From: Nonomuraea turcica
Lineage (GTDB): Bacteria; Actinomycetota; Actinomycetes; Streptosporangiales; Streptosporangiaceae
DNA length: 64,000 bases
Direction: 5' to 3'
Assembly (NCBI RefSeq): GCF_030718205.1
Contig: NZ_JAUZQF010000026.1
Location: 1-64,000 of the forward strand
In this document: positions 9,435 through 16,155 of the stretch, one piece after another
How the letters are laid out: each line of letters opens with the position of its first letter
How positions within the stretch are numbered: position 1 is the first letter of the stretch
Translations under genes and position numbers: made by a program
Notes under the pieces: generated by a model
Seen by the model: only the letters and a program-made list of their open reading frames with translations
Databases searched by the model: none
What the model was told of the DNA's origin: nothing

Positions 9435-9821
9435 TCAGGCGGTCGCCGCTTCCCGCTCGGCCTGGCTCCGGCACACGCAGAACTCGTTGCCCTCGGGGTC
9501 GAGCATCGTCACCCAGCCGCTGCCATCGGGCTGGCGAAGGTCGTCATAGACGGTCGCCCCCAGCCCGATCAGCCGCTCCACCTCTTCGTCCCTGGTCCGT
9601 CCTTCGGTCCCGTTGACGTCGAGGTGCAGCCGGTTCTTCACGGTCTTGCCTTCGGGCACGCGGATGAACAGCAGGAACGGATCGCGTTCGGTCCGCAGCA
9701 TCACCTCGTCGTCGCCCGGCTTGTCGCCCTCTCCCAGGGGCAGCCCGGTGGCCTTGCTCCACCAGCCGGCGATCTCGTACGGGTCGGCGGCGTCAATGGT
9801 GACGGCATGGATCTCGATCAT
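9435..9821 (-). CDS. VOC (glyoxalase/bleomycin resistance) family protein
   Basis: Protein of 128 aa made of one vicinal-oxygen-chelate unit. It starts IEIHAVTIDAADP, has the middle strand RLHLDVNG, and ends with VTMLDPEGNEFCV, which is the usual glyoxalase-like signature. Metal ligands are not complete enough to name an enzyme activity. The ATG at 9821 is preceded by a GGGTGG ribosome site; a GTG 12 nt upstream overlaps that site and was not chosen. Monocistronic. Confidence 0.8.
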   Translation of the reverse strand: MIEIHAVTIDAADPYEIAGWWSKATGLPLGEGDKPGDDEVMLRTERDPFLLFIRVPEGKTVKNRLHLDVNGTEGRTRDEEVERLIGLGATVYDDLRQPDGSGWVTMLDPEGNEFCVCRSQAEREAATA

Positions 9822-9863
9822 GCCGCCACCCAACCGGACACCGCCGAAAACGTCAAGGTGGTG

Positions 9864-10661
9864 TCAGTCCCACCAGACGGTGACCCACCGGTCCCGGGGC
9901 ACCGGCCACATGCCGAGCTCCAGCACCGTCTCCGCCACTTCCACCGCCCTGGACGGATCGAGGCAGACCCGCCGGCACGCGCTCTCCGCCAGCTCCTCCA
10001 GTGACGTGAAACGTTCCAGAGGAGCTTCCCTCTCCTCCACGTGCACGGGGTAGCCGAGCGCCGCCGCCAGCGCCACGCAGTCCTCCGCGATCGGCCGCAC
10101 CGGCCTGCTCACCCCGTGGAAGTGCTCCCACAGCGGCGTCATCCAGCTCATGGGATGGCGATGCGGCAGCTCCAGCACCACCCGGCCACGCGTGCGCGCG
10201 TCGAGCGCCCGCAGGAAGTCGGCCAGATCCGGGACGTTGTAGACCACGTGGGCGGAGATGGACGCGTCAACGACCGGCACCCGGTCCGCCACGTCCGGCC
10301 AGCGGCCCTCGATCGTCGTGACCGGCACGCCGAGTTTGTCCGCCCTGAGCGTGAGCCCCTCCAGCATGGGCGCCGAGGTGTCCACCGCGTAGAGGTGGCC
10401 GATGCGCGCGCCCAGCGGCAACGACGAAGCGCCGGCTCCCGAGCCCACGTCGAGGAGCGTGCCCTGGTCGGGCAGGGCCTCGGCGAGCCGGGTCATGGTG
10501 GGCCCGTCGTCGGGCTCGGCCAGCGCCCTGTCGGTGCGTGTGCCGAACCGCTCCGGCGAATGACTCCACGGATCCGCGGGTGCCTTGGCCAGGATCTCCT
10601 CGGGGATTGCCCAGGATTCCAGTCGCTCTCGCCATCTGGCGGCGAGTTCTTCGGCGTCCAT
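9864..10661 (-). CDS. class I SAM-dependent methyltransferase
   Basis: Protein of 265 aa with a Rossmann methyltransferase fold. Motif I reads LLDVGSGAGASSLPL, motif II is YAVDTSAPMLEG, and motif IV/post-I includes VVDASISAHVVYNV. The acceptor is unknown. Several in-frame starts exist (10682, 10673, 10661); the chosen ATG begins MDAEELAARW, where related proteins usually begin, and lies 7 nt after a CATGCT that could act as -10. It is divergent from the acyl-CoA dehydrogenase gene, with paired palindromes between them. Confidence 0.75.
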   Translation of the reverse strand: MDAEELAARWRERLESWAIPEEILAKAPADPWSHSPERFGTRTDRALAEPDDGPTMTRLAEALPDQGTLLDVGSGAGASSLPLGARIGHLYAVDTSAPMLEGLTLRADKLGVPVTTIEGRWPDVADRVPVVDASISAHVVYNVPDLADFLRALDARTRGRVVLELPHRHPMSWMTPLWEHFHGVSRPVRPIAEDCVALAAALGYPVHVEEREAPLERFTSLEELAESACRRVCLDPSRAVEVAETVLELGMWPVPRDRWVTVWWD

Positions 10662-10690
10662 GGAGACGAGCATGCCATGCATGACGGGGG

Positions 10691-10733
10691 TTACCCGCGG
10701 GTAGCATTGCAGAGTAAGGTTACTCACCAGTAC
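10691..10733. promoter_or_regulatory. paired palindromic operators between methyltransferase and acyl-CoA dehydrogenase
   Basis: Two related 14-mers lie in the divergent intergenic region: TTACCCGCGGGTAG (10691-10704) and TTACTCACCAGTAC (10720-10733), spaced 29 bp start to start. The first contains the perfect 12-bp palindrome TACCCGCGGGTA. A third inverted repeat, GAGTAA-GG-TTACTC (10712-10725), bridges them. Their form and position suggest a TetR-type repressor of fatty-acid oxidation, but no such regulator is adjacent. Confidence 0.5.
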
Positions 10734-10764
10734 AGACGCCCCCGGTTCAAGGAGATCTACACCC

Positions 10765-12570
10765 ATGGGCCACTACAAGAGCAATGTTCGCGACCTGGAA
10801 TTCAACCTCTTCGAGGTCTTCGGGCGACGCGAGATCCTCGGCACAGGGCCCTTTGCGGAAGTGGACGAGGATGTCGCGCGCAGCATCCTTGAAGAGGTCA
10901 ACAGGCTGGCCACCGGGGTCCTCGCCGACTCCTTCGAGGAAGGCGACAGGCACCCGCCCGTCTTCGATCCGGCGACCGGCAGTGTCGAGATCCCCGAGGG
11001 CTTCAAGAAGTCGTACAAGGCGCTGGTCGACGGCGGCTGGGCGCACCTCGATCTGCCCACGGAGCTCGGCGGCCCGGGCATCCCGCGGAGCCTGGCCTGG
11101 GCGACGGCCGAGATGGTGCTGGGTGCGAACCCGGCGCTCTACATGTACGCCGCGGGCCCCAACTTCGCCTACACGCTGTGGAAGGTGGGCACCCCGGAGC
11201 AGAAGCGCTTCGCCGAGCTGGCCATCGAGCGCGACTGGGGCGCCACCATGGTGCTCACCGAGCCGGACGCCGGCTCGGACGTGGGCGCCGGGCGGGCCAA
11301 GGCGGTGCGGCAGCCCGACGGCAGCTGGCACCTCGAGGGCGTCAAGCGCTTCATCACCAGCGCCGAGCATGACATGACGGAGAACATCTTCCACCTGGTC
11401 CTGGCCCGCCCCGAGGGCCACGGTCCCGGCACCAAGGGGCTGTCGATGTTCCTGGTGCCGAAGTTCCACGTGAACCTGGAGACCGGCGAGCTCGGCGAGC
11501 GCAACGGCGTCTACGTCACGAACGTCGAGAAGAAGATGGGGCTGAAGGTCTCCACGACCTGCGAGCTGACCTTCGGCGAGAAGCACCCGGCGGTCGGCTG
11601 GCTGGTCGGCGAGGTGCACGAGGGCATCAAGCAGATGTTCATGGTGATCGAGCACGCGCGCATGATGGTCGGCACCAAGGCCATCGCCACGCTGTCCACC
11701 GGTTACCTGAACGCCCTCGAGTACGCCAAGAACCGGGTCCAGGGCGCGGACCTGACGAGGATGACCGACAAGAGCGCCCCGCGGGTGACCACCACCCACC
11801 ACCCGGACGTGCGGCGCGAGCTCATGCTGCAGAAGGCGTATGCGGAGGGCATGCGGGCCCTGGTGCTCTACACGGCCACGTTCCAGGACACGATCCTGAT
11901 CAACCCGGACGACCGGCACGCGCACGACATGAACGACCTGCTGCTGCCGATCGTCAAGGGCGTCGGCTCGGAGCGGTCGTACGAGCTGCTCTCCCGTTCG
12001 CTGCAGACCCTGGGCGGCTCGGGCTACCTGCAGGACTACCCGATCGAGCAGTACATCCGCGACGCCAAGATCGACTCCCTGTACGAGGGCACGACCGCGA
12101 TCCAGGGTCTCGACCTGTTCTTCAGGAAGATCCTGCGTAACCAGGGCGCGGCGGTCGGCTCGCTGCTCGGCGAGATCAACGAGTTCGCCGGCTCCGACGC
12201 GGGCAACGGCCGGCTCAAGGAGGAGCGCAAGCTGCTGGCCGAGGCCGCCGCCGAGGTCAAGACCATGGGCGACACCATGGCGGGCTGGGCGCTCGGCTCG
12301 CTGGACAACCCGGCCGAGGTCTACAAGGTCGGCCTCAACACCACCAGGTTCCTGCTGGCGCTGGGCGACCTGGTGATCGGCTGGCTGCTTCTGCGCCAGG
12401 CCGAGGTGGCGCTGGCCAAGCTGGGCGACGGCGAGGACCCGTTCTACCTCGGCAAGATCGGCGCGGCCTCGTTCTTCGCCAAGACCGTGCTGCCCCGGCT
12501 GATCGCCGAGCGGCGCGTGCTCACCTCCACCGGCCAGGAGCTCATGGAGCTGCCCGAAGAGGCCTTCTAG
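10765..12570 (+). CDS. fadE5: acyl-CoA dehydrogenase, FadE5-like
   Basis: FAD-dependent enzyme for the first step of fatty-acid beta-oxidation. At 601 aa it belongs to the long acyl-CoA dehydrogenase class with a C-terminal extension. The opening HYKSNVRDLEFNLFEV, the block MVLTEPDAGSDVGA and the stretch ARMMVGTKAIATLSTGYLNA closely match mycobacterial FadE5 as I remember it. The catalytic base would be Glu441 in DSLYEGTTAIQ. Other landmarks are THHPDVRR and LQTLGGSGFLQ-like LQTLGGSGYLQ. The AAGGAGA ribosome site (10748-10754) supports the ATG. A strong hairpin follows the stop codon. Broad chain-length specificity is inferred from the FadE5 family. Confidence 0.92.
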   Translation: MGHYKSNVRDLEFNLFEVFGRREILGTGPFAEVDEDVARSILEEVNRLATGVLADSFEEGDRHPPVFDPATGSVEIPEGFKKSYKALVDGGWAHLDLPTELGGPGIPRSLAWATAEMVLGANPALYMYAAGPNFAYTLWKVGTPEQKRFAELAIERDWGATMVLTEPDAGSDVGAGRAKAVRQPDGSWHLEGVKRFITSAEHDMTENIFHLVLARPEGHGPGTKGLSMFLVPKFHVNLETGELGERNGVYVTNVEKKMGLKVSTTCELTFGEKHPAVGWLVGEVHEGIKQMFMVIEHARMMVGTKAIATLSTGYLNALEYAKNRVQGADLTRMTDKSAPRVTTTHHPDVRRELMLQKAYAEGMRALVLYTATFQDTILINPDDRHAHDMNDLLLPIVKGVGSERSYELLSRSLQTLGGSGYLQDYPIEQYIRDAKIDSLYEGTTAIQGLDLFFRKILRNQGAAVGSLLGEINEFAGSDAGNGRLKEERKLLAEAAAEVKTMGDTMAGWALGSLDNPAEVYKVGLNTTRFLLALGDLVIGWLLLRQAEVALAKLGDGEDPFYLGKIGAASFFAKTVLPRLIAERRVLTSTGQELMELPEEAF

Positions 12571-12586
12571 AACCTGGTCTCACCAC

Positions 12587-12614
12587 AGAACGCCCGCACT
12601 TGTGCGGGCGTTCT
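12587..12614 (+). terminator. intrinsic terminator after acyl-CoA dehydrogenase
   Basis: Perfect 13-bp stem AGAACGCCCGCAC / GTGCGGGCGTTCT with a TT loop, starting 17 nt after the fadE5-like stop codon. The 3' side is only mildly T-rich, as is usual in actinobacteria. Confidence 0.8.
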
Positions 12615-12693
12615 TCGTGTCCGGCCTGATGGGTGTGATCACGGTTACGCGGGTATGACCGTCGGCATACTCGCCATTTGCCTGGAGGTCGTC

Positions 12694-12918
12694 ATGGGTG
12701 TCGGGGTCAGCATCTTCTTCCTCACGCTCGGCGCCATCCTGAGGTTCGCGATCGAGCCCGACGTGTTCGGACCAGCGGTCCACATGGACGTGGTCGGAAT
12801 CATCTTCATGATCGTCGGTGGCGTGGGCATCGTGCTGAGCGTCGTGCTGGCCCCGAGGCGGGGCCGCACCTCCGACGACAGGCTCATGCACCGGGAGAAC
12901 AACCCGCCGGAGATCTAG
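12694..12918 (+). CDS. small two-helix membrane protein, DUF6458-like
   Basis: Protein of 74 aa with two membrane helices (about residues 4-22 and 33-55) and a short basic then polar tail (PRRGRTSDD). The pattern GVSIFFLTLGAILRFAI followed by a second helix with IFMIVGG resembles DUF6458 proteins, common in actinobacteria and of unknown function. The ATG was chosen because GGAGG (12684-12688) lies 5 nt upstream; a longer frame starting 39 nt earlier lacks a ribosome site. Its stop overlaps the convergent Dabb gene by 4 bp. Confidence 0.75.
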   Translation: MGVGVSIFFLTLGAILRFAIEPDVFGPAVHMDVVGIIFMIVGGVGIVLSVVLAPRRGRTSDDRLMHRENNPPEI

Positions 12919-13208
12919 ACGCTCAGCTGCGCGGCCGCCCGCGTCGCCAGGATGGGCTTGATGTGCTGGGCGATCACGGCCTGGTGCTGCGGGTGGTCGC
13001 GGTAGACCAGGTAGTCCTCGACGCTGTCGAAGTCGGCCACCACCGCGTAGTCGTGGTTGCCCTGGTTGATGCCGGCGTCCGGGCCCACCGTGTAGGAGCG
13101 CAGCTGCGGGATGGCGCCGGGCAGCTTGCGCAGCTCGGCCGTCACCGCGGCCTTCTGCTCGTCGGTCGCGTCGTCGGTCCATGTGAACAGCACGATGTGG
13201 CGAATCAT
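12915..13208 (-). CDS. Dabb (stress-responsive A/B barrel) domain protein
   Basis: Protein of 97 aa that is a single ferredoxin-like Dabb domain. It begins IRHIVLFTW and contains NHDYAVVADFDSVEDYLVYRDHPQHQAV, the characteristic Dabb block. Such proteins dimerise; some are polyketide cyclases or stress proteins, most are uncharacterised. The ATG lies 7 nt after TAGTGT (13216-13221 on the minus strand), suggesting a leaderless mRNA. It diverges from the Nudix-vWA-ADSS cassette. Confidence 0.85.
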   Translation of the reverse strand: MIRHIVLFTWTDDATDEQKAAVTAELRKLPGAIPQLRSYTVGPDAGINQGNHDYAVVADFDSVEDYLVYRDHPQHQAVIAQHIKPILATRAAAQLSV

Positions 13209-13249
13209 GCGGCAAACACTATCGACATCCCTTCACGGGCATGGTTATT

Positions 13250-13276
13250 CTCAGATTGAGATTGACTCAGAATGAG
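13250..13276. promoter_or_regulatory. double CTCA-N3-TGAG operator upstream of the Nudix cassette
   Basis: Two copies of CTCA-N3-TGAG (13250-13260 and 13266-13276) are spaced 16 bp apart, just upstream of the GTG of the NrtR-like gene. The first is a 13-bp palindrome, TCTCAGATTGAGA. NrtR proteins bind DNA upstream of their own operons and release it on binding ADP-ribose or similar ligands, so autoregulation is the simplest reading. That assignment is an inference. Confidence 0.5.
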
Positions 13277-13290
13277 AAGGACGTGCGCGC

Positions 13291-14022
13291 GTGGAGGACT
13301 TCCTGGCCGACTACAACCCGCGGCTCTACGCCCCGGTCGCGGTGACGGTCGACGTGGTGGCGCTGACCATACGCGACCGGCGGCTGCACGTCCTGATCGT
13401 CGAGCGGGGCGTGGAGCCGTACGCGGGGGCGTGGGCGCTGCCCGGCGGGTTCATCAGGCCCGACGAGGAACTGGCCGAGGCGGCGGTGCGCGAGCTGGCC
13501 GAGGAGACCGGAGTGGCCACCAGGCCGGCGCACCTCGAGCAGCTCGCCAGCTACGGCAGTCCAGGGCGGGATCCGCGGATGCGCGTGGTGTCGATCTCGT
13601 ACCTCGCCTTCGCCCCCGACTTGCCCGACCCGCAGGCCGGCACCGACGCGGCGGCGGCCGTCTGGCAGCCGGTGGACGACGTGCCGCCGCTGGCCTTCGA
13701 CCACGCCCGCATCCTGGCCGACGGGGTCGAGCGAGCCCGGTCGAAGCTGGAGTACACGCCGCTGGCCACGGCGTTCGCAGGCGAGCTGTTCACCATCTCC
13801 GACCTGCGGCTGATCTACGAGAGCGTGTGGGGCACGCCGCTGCACGCGGGCAACTTCCACCGCAAGGTCCTGTCCGTGCCCGGGTTCGTCGAGGGCACGG
13901 GACAGACCACCGAGACGGGCGGCCCCAAGGGCGGCCCGCGCGCCAAGCTCTACCGCGCCGGCGACGCGCGGCTGCTCCACCCCGCGCTGCTGCGACCGGC
14001 GCGCGAGGAGGAAATCCGATGA
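13291..14022 (+). CDS. NrtR-like Nudix-domain transcriptional regulator/hydrolase
   Basis: Protein of 243 aa. The N-terminal Nudix domain (about 12-145) has a complete Nudix box from Gly53 to Val75 (G-x5-E-x7-REL-A-EE-TGV; Glu59, Arg67, Glu68, Glu71, Glu72), so pyrophosphohydrolase activity is possible. The C-terminal part (about 150-235) matches the winged-helix DNA-binding domain of NrtR regulators, with FTISDLRLIYESVWG and NFHRKVL. NrtR proteins sense ADP-ribose or NAD-derived ligands. The GTG start has a GAAGGA site upstream. It is the first gene of a tight cassette: 17 nt to the vWA gene, which then overlaps the third gene. No NAD biosynthesis genes are nearby, which is unusual for NrtR. 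Confidence 0.85.
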   Translation: MEDFLADYNPRLYAPVAVTVDVVALTIRDRRLHVLIVERGVEPYAGAWALPGGFIRPDEELAEAAVRELAEETGVATRPAHLEQLASYGSPGRDPRMRVVSISYLAFAPDLPDPQAGTDAAAAVWQPVDDVPPLAFDHARILADGVERARSKLEYTPLATAFAGELFTISDLRLIYESVWGTPLHAGNFHRKVLSVPGFVEGTGQTTETGGPKGGPRAKLYRAGDARLLHPALLRPAREEEIR

Positions 14023-14039
14023 CCTTAAGGAGATAGACC

Positions 14040-14942
14040 ATGGGCAGCGGAATCTGGTCCGCGGACGTCTACACCTCGGCCGCCCGTTACCGCGCGGCCT
14101 GCGGCCGCAGCGCCTTCGCCTACAGCGACGAGGGCGCCATGACCACCCATCCCGACCTCGACCCGTACGGCGTCACCCGCGAGAGCCGCGACTCCGCTGA
14201 GCACCCTGACTCCTTGGCCGTCGCGGTCCTGTTCGACGTCACGGGATCCATGGGGCGGGTGCCCCGCATCCTGCAGAGCAAGCTGCCCGACCTGCTCGGG
14301 TTGCTGCGGCGCAAGCGGTACGCCACCGACCCGCAGATCATGTTCGGCGCGATCGGCGACGCCACCTGCGACCGGGCGCCGCTGCAGATCGGGCAGTTCG
14401 AGTCCGACAACCGGATGGACGACCAGCTCGGGATGATCCTGCTGGAGGGCGGGGGCGGCGGGCAGAAGCGGGAATCGTACGAGCTGGCCATGTACTTCAT
14501 GGCCAGGCACACCTCGATCGACTGCTTGGAGAAGCGCGGCAAGCGCGGCTACCTGTTCATCATCGGCGACGAGATGCCCTATCTGCGGCTGTCCGCGCGG
14601 GCGGCCAGGGACGTCATCGGGGACCGCGTGCCGGGGCGCATGCCTGTCGAGCAGATCGCCGACGAGCTCCTGACAAAGTACGACACGTACTTCGTCGTGC
14701 CACGCGGGGCCAGCCACGCCGGCGACCGCGACGTCCTCGGCATCTGGCGGCACCTGCTCGGCCAGAACGTGCTGGAGCTCGACGACCTCGGCGCCGTGTG
14801 CGAGACCATCGCGCTCACCATCGGGCTCGGCGAGGACGCCATCGATCTGGACGAAGGGCTGAATCACCTGTCCGAGCTGGGTTCGGGCGCGGGCGGGTCG
14901 GTGTCGCGGGCGCTCGGCCGGGAACCGCGGCAGCGCGGATGA
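14040..14942 (+). CDS. von Willebrand factor A-like domain protein
   Basis: Protein of 300 aa, soluble, without signal peptide or membrane helix. The strand VAVLFDVTGSMG (Asp66, Thr68, Ser70) is a MIDAS-like metal site in a vWA fold. Later parts include GYLFIIGDEMPYL and the glycine-rich loop GGGGGQKRESYE. Its role is unknown; intracellular vWA proteins often act as metal-dependent scaffolds beside AAA ATPases or modifying enzymes, but no ATPase is present here. An AAGGAGA site precedes the ATG. Its stop overlaps the start of the adenylosuccinate-synthetase-like gene (ATGA), so the two are coupled. Confidence 0.75.
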   Translation: MGSGIWSADVYTSAARYRAACGRSAFAYSDEGAMTTHPDLDPYGVTRESRDSAEHPDSLAVAVLFDVTGSMGRVPRILQSKLPDLLGLLRRKRYATDPQIMFGAIGDATCDRAPLQIGQFESDNRMDDQLGMILLEGGGGGQKRESYELAMYFMARHTSIDCLEKRGKRGYLFIIGDEMPYLRLSARAARDVIGDRVPGRMPVEQIADELLTKYDTYFVVPRGASHAGDRDVLGIWRHLLGQNVLELDDLGAVCETIALTIGLGEDAIDLDEGLNHLSELGSGAGGSVSRALGREPRQRG

Positions 14943-16114
14943 GTGAGCACGTCATCGTCGTCGACCTCGGGTACGGCGACGCGGGCAAGGGCACCGTCGT
15001 GGACTGGCTGTGCGCCACGCGGGACGTGCGGGCGGTGGTGCGCTTCAACGGCGGTGCCCAGGCCGGGCACAATGTGGTGCTGCCCGACGGGCGGCACCAC
15101 ACGTTCGCGCAGTTCGGGGCGGGGACGTTACGCGGGGTGCCGACGCATCTGTCGAGGTTCGTGGTGGTCGATCCGCTGGCGTTGGCGGCGGAGGCGGCGC
15201 ATCTGGAGCTGCTGGGGGTGCCGGATCCGTTCTCGTTGATCACGGTGGATCGGGACGCGTTGCTCGCGACGCCGTACCACGTCGAAGCCGGACGGCGGCG
15301 GGAGCTGGCGCGCGGGCAGGAGCGGCACGGGTCGTGCGGGATGGGTGTCGGGGAGGTGATGGCGTTCTGGCTGCAGCAGGGCCCACAGGCGCCGCGTGCC
15401 GGGGATCCGCCCAGGGTGCTGGAGCGCAAGCTGCTGGTCCTGCGGGAGGCGCTCGGCGTGCAGGGGCCGCCTGTGGAGGACTGCGTGGCCGCCTACCAGG
15501 CCTTCCAGGAGCGGGTGCGGCTCGTGGACTCGTCCTTCGCGGGACGGCTGTTCGCGTCGGGACCGGTCGTCTTCGAAGGGGCTCAGGGGGTGCTGCTGGA
15601 TGAGAACTGGGGGTTCGACCCGTACACGACGTGGAGCACGACCACGTTCGACAACGCGGAAGAGCTGCTCGGCGGGGTGGGAGCGGTGCGACTCGGGGTG
15701 CTGCGGACATACACGACCAGGCACGGGCCCGGGCCGCTGGTGACCGAGGATCCAGCGCTGGATCCACCCGAGCCGCACAACGTGACCGGGCCGTGGCAGG
15801 GGCCGTTCCGGTCGGGGCACTTCGACGCGGTCGCGCACCGGTACGCCGCCGAGGCGGCCGGCGGGGTGGACCTCCTGGCGCTCACCCACCTCGACGTGCC
15901 GGTCTCACGGATGTGCGTCGCCTACGATCCCCCGGTCTCTTTCGCGCGGGACGAGGAGCGGACCGCGCGGATGATGCGGGCGCGCCCGATTTTCGAAGAC
16001 GGTGTATCAGACTGGGTCTCCGCTGTCTCAGACGTCATGGGAGCGCCCGTGTGGATCGCATCGCACGGGCCAACCGCGGAGAGCAAACGTGCTCTCGTGC
16101 CGGGCCCGCGGTGA
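14939..16114 (+). CDS. highly diverged adenylosuccinate synthetase paralogue (PurA/PurZ superfamily)
   Basis: Protein of 391 aa, shorter than housekeeping PurA (about 430). The GTP/catalytic loop GDAGKG (residues 13-18, Asp14) and the transition-state His44 (AQAGHN) are kept, as are FEGAQGVLLDEN (212-223) and RTYTTRHGPGP (256-266). Elsewhere it has changed: the IMP-phosphate loop GTTGRGIGP reads GSCGMGVGE (131-139), and the arginine-rich aspartate-binding loop (TTGRxRRCGW in PurA) reads VTGPWQGPFRSGHFD (282-296). It should therefore be a GTP-dependent ligase or kinase acting on a different nucleotide or acceptor. It sits last in the Nudix-vWA cassette, far from the pur genes. The natural substrate is unknown. 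Confidence 0.8.
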   Translation: MSEHVIVVDLGYGDAGKGTVVDWLCATRDVRAVVRFNGGAQAGHNVVLPDGRHHTFAQFGAGTLRGVPTHLSRFVVVDPLALAAEAAHLELLGVPDPFSLITVDRDALLATPYHVEAGRRRELARGQERHGSCGMGVGEVMAFWLQQGPQAPRAGDPPRVLERKLLVLREALGVQGPPVEDCVAAYQAFQERVRLVDSSFAGRLFASGPVVFEGAQGVLLDENWGFDPYTTWSTTTFDNAEELLGGVGAVRLGVLRTYTTRHGPGPLVTEDPALDPPEPHNVTGPWQGPFRSGHFDAVAHRYAAEAAGGVDLLALTHLDVPVSRMCVAYDPPVSFARDEERTARMMRARPIFEDGVSDWVSAVSDVMGAPVWIASHGPTAESKRALVPGPR

Positions 16115-16143
16115 TCGCCGGGAGAGGGGTCCTCCCGGCGATC
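16113..16143. terminator. bidirectional terminator between the ADSS-like gene and bkdC
   Basis: A 12-bp stem, GATCGCCGGGAG / CTCCCGGCGATC, with a 7-nt loop. It begins within the ADSS-like stop codon and ends 12 nt before the convergent bkdC stop codon, so it can serve both transcripts. Confidence 0.7.
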
Positions 16144-16155
16144 ATCGTCTCCCGC

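Noticed and set aside
13291..16114. Cassette as an ordinary purine biosynthesis operon
   Set aside because: The ADSS-like protein has lost the IMP and aspartate loops, and the real pur genes lie elsewhere.
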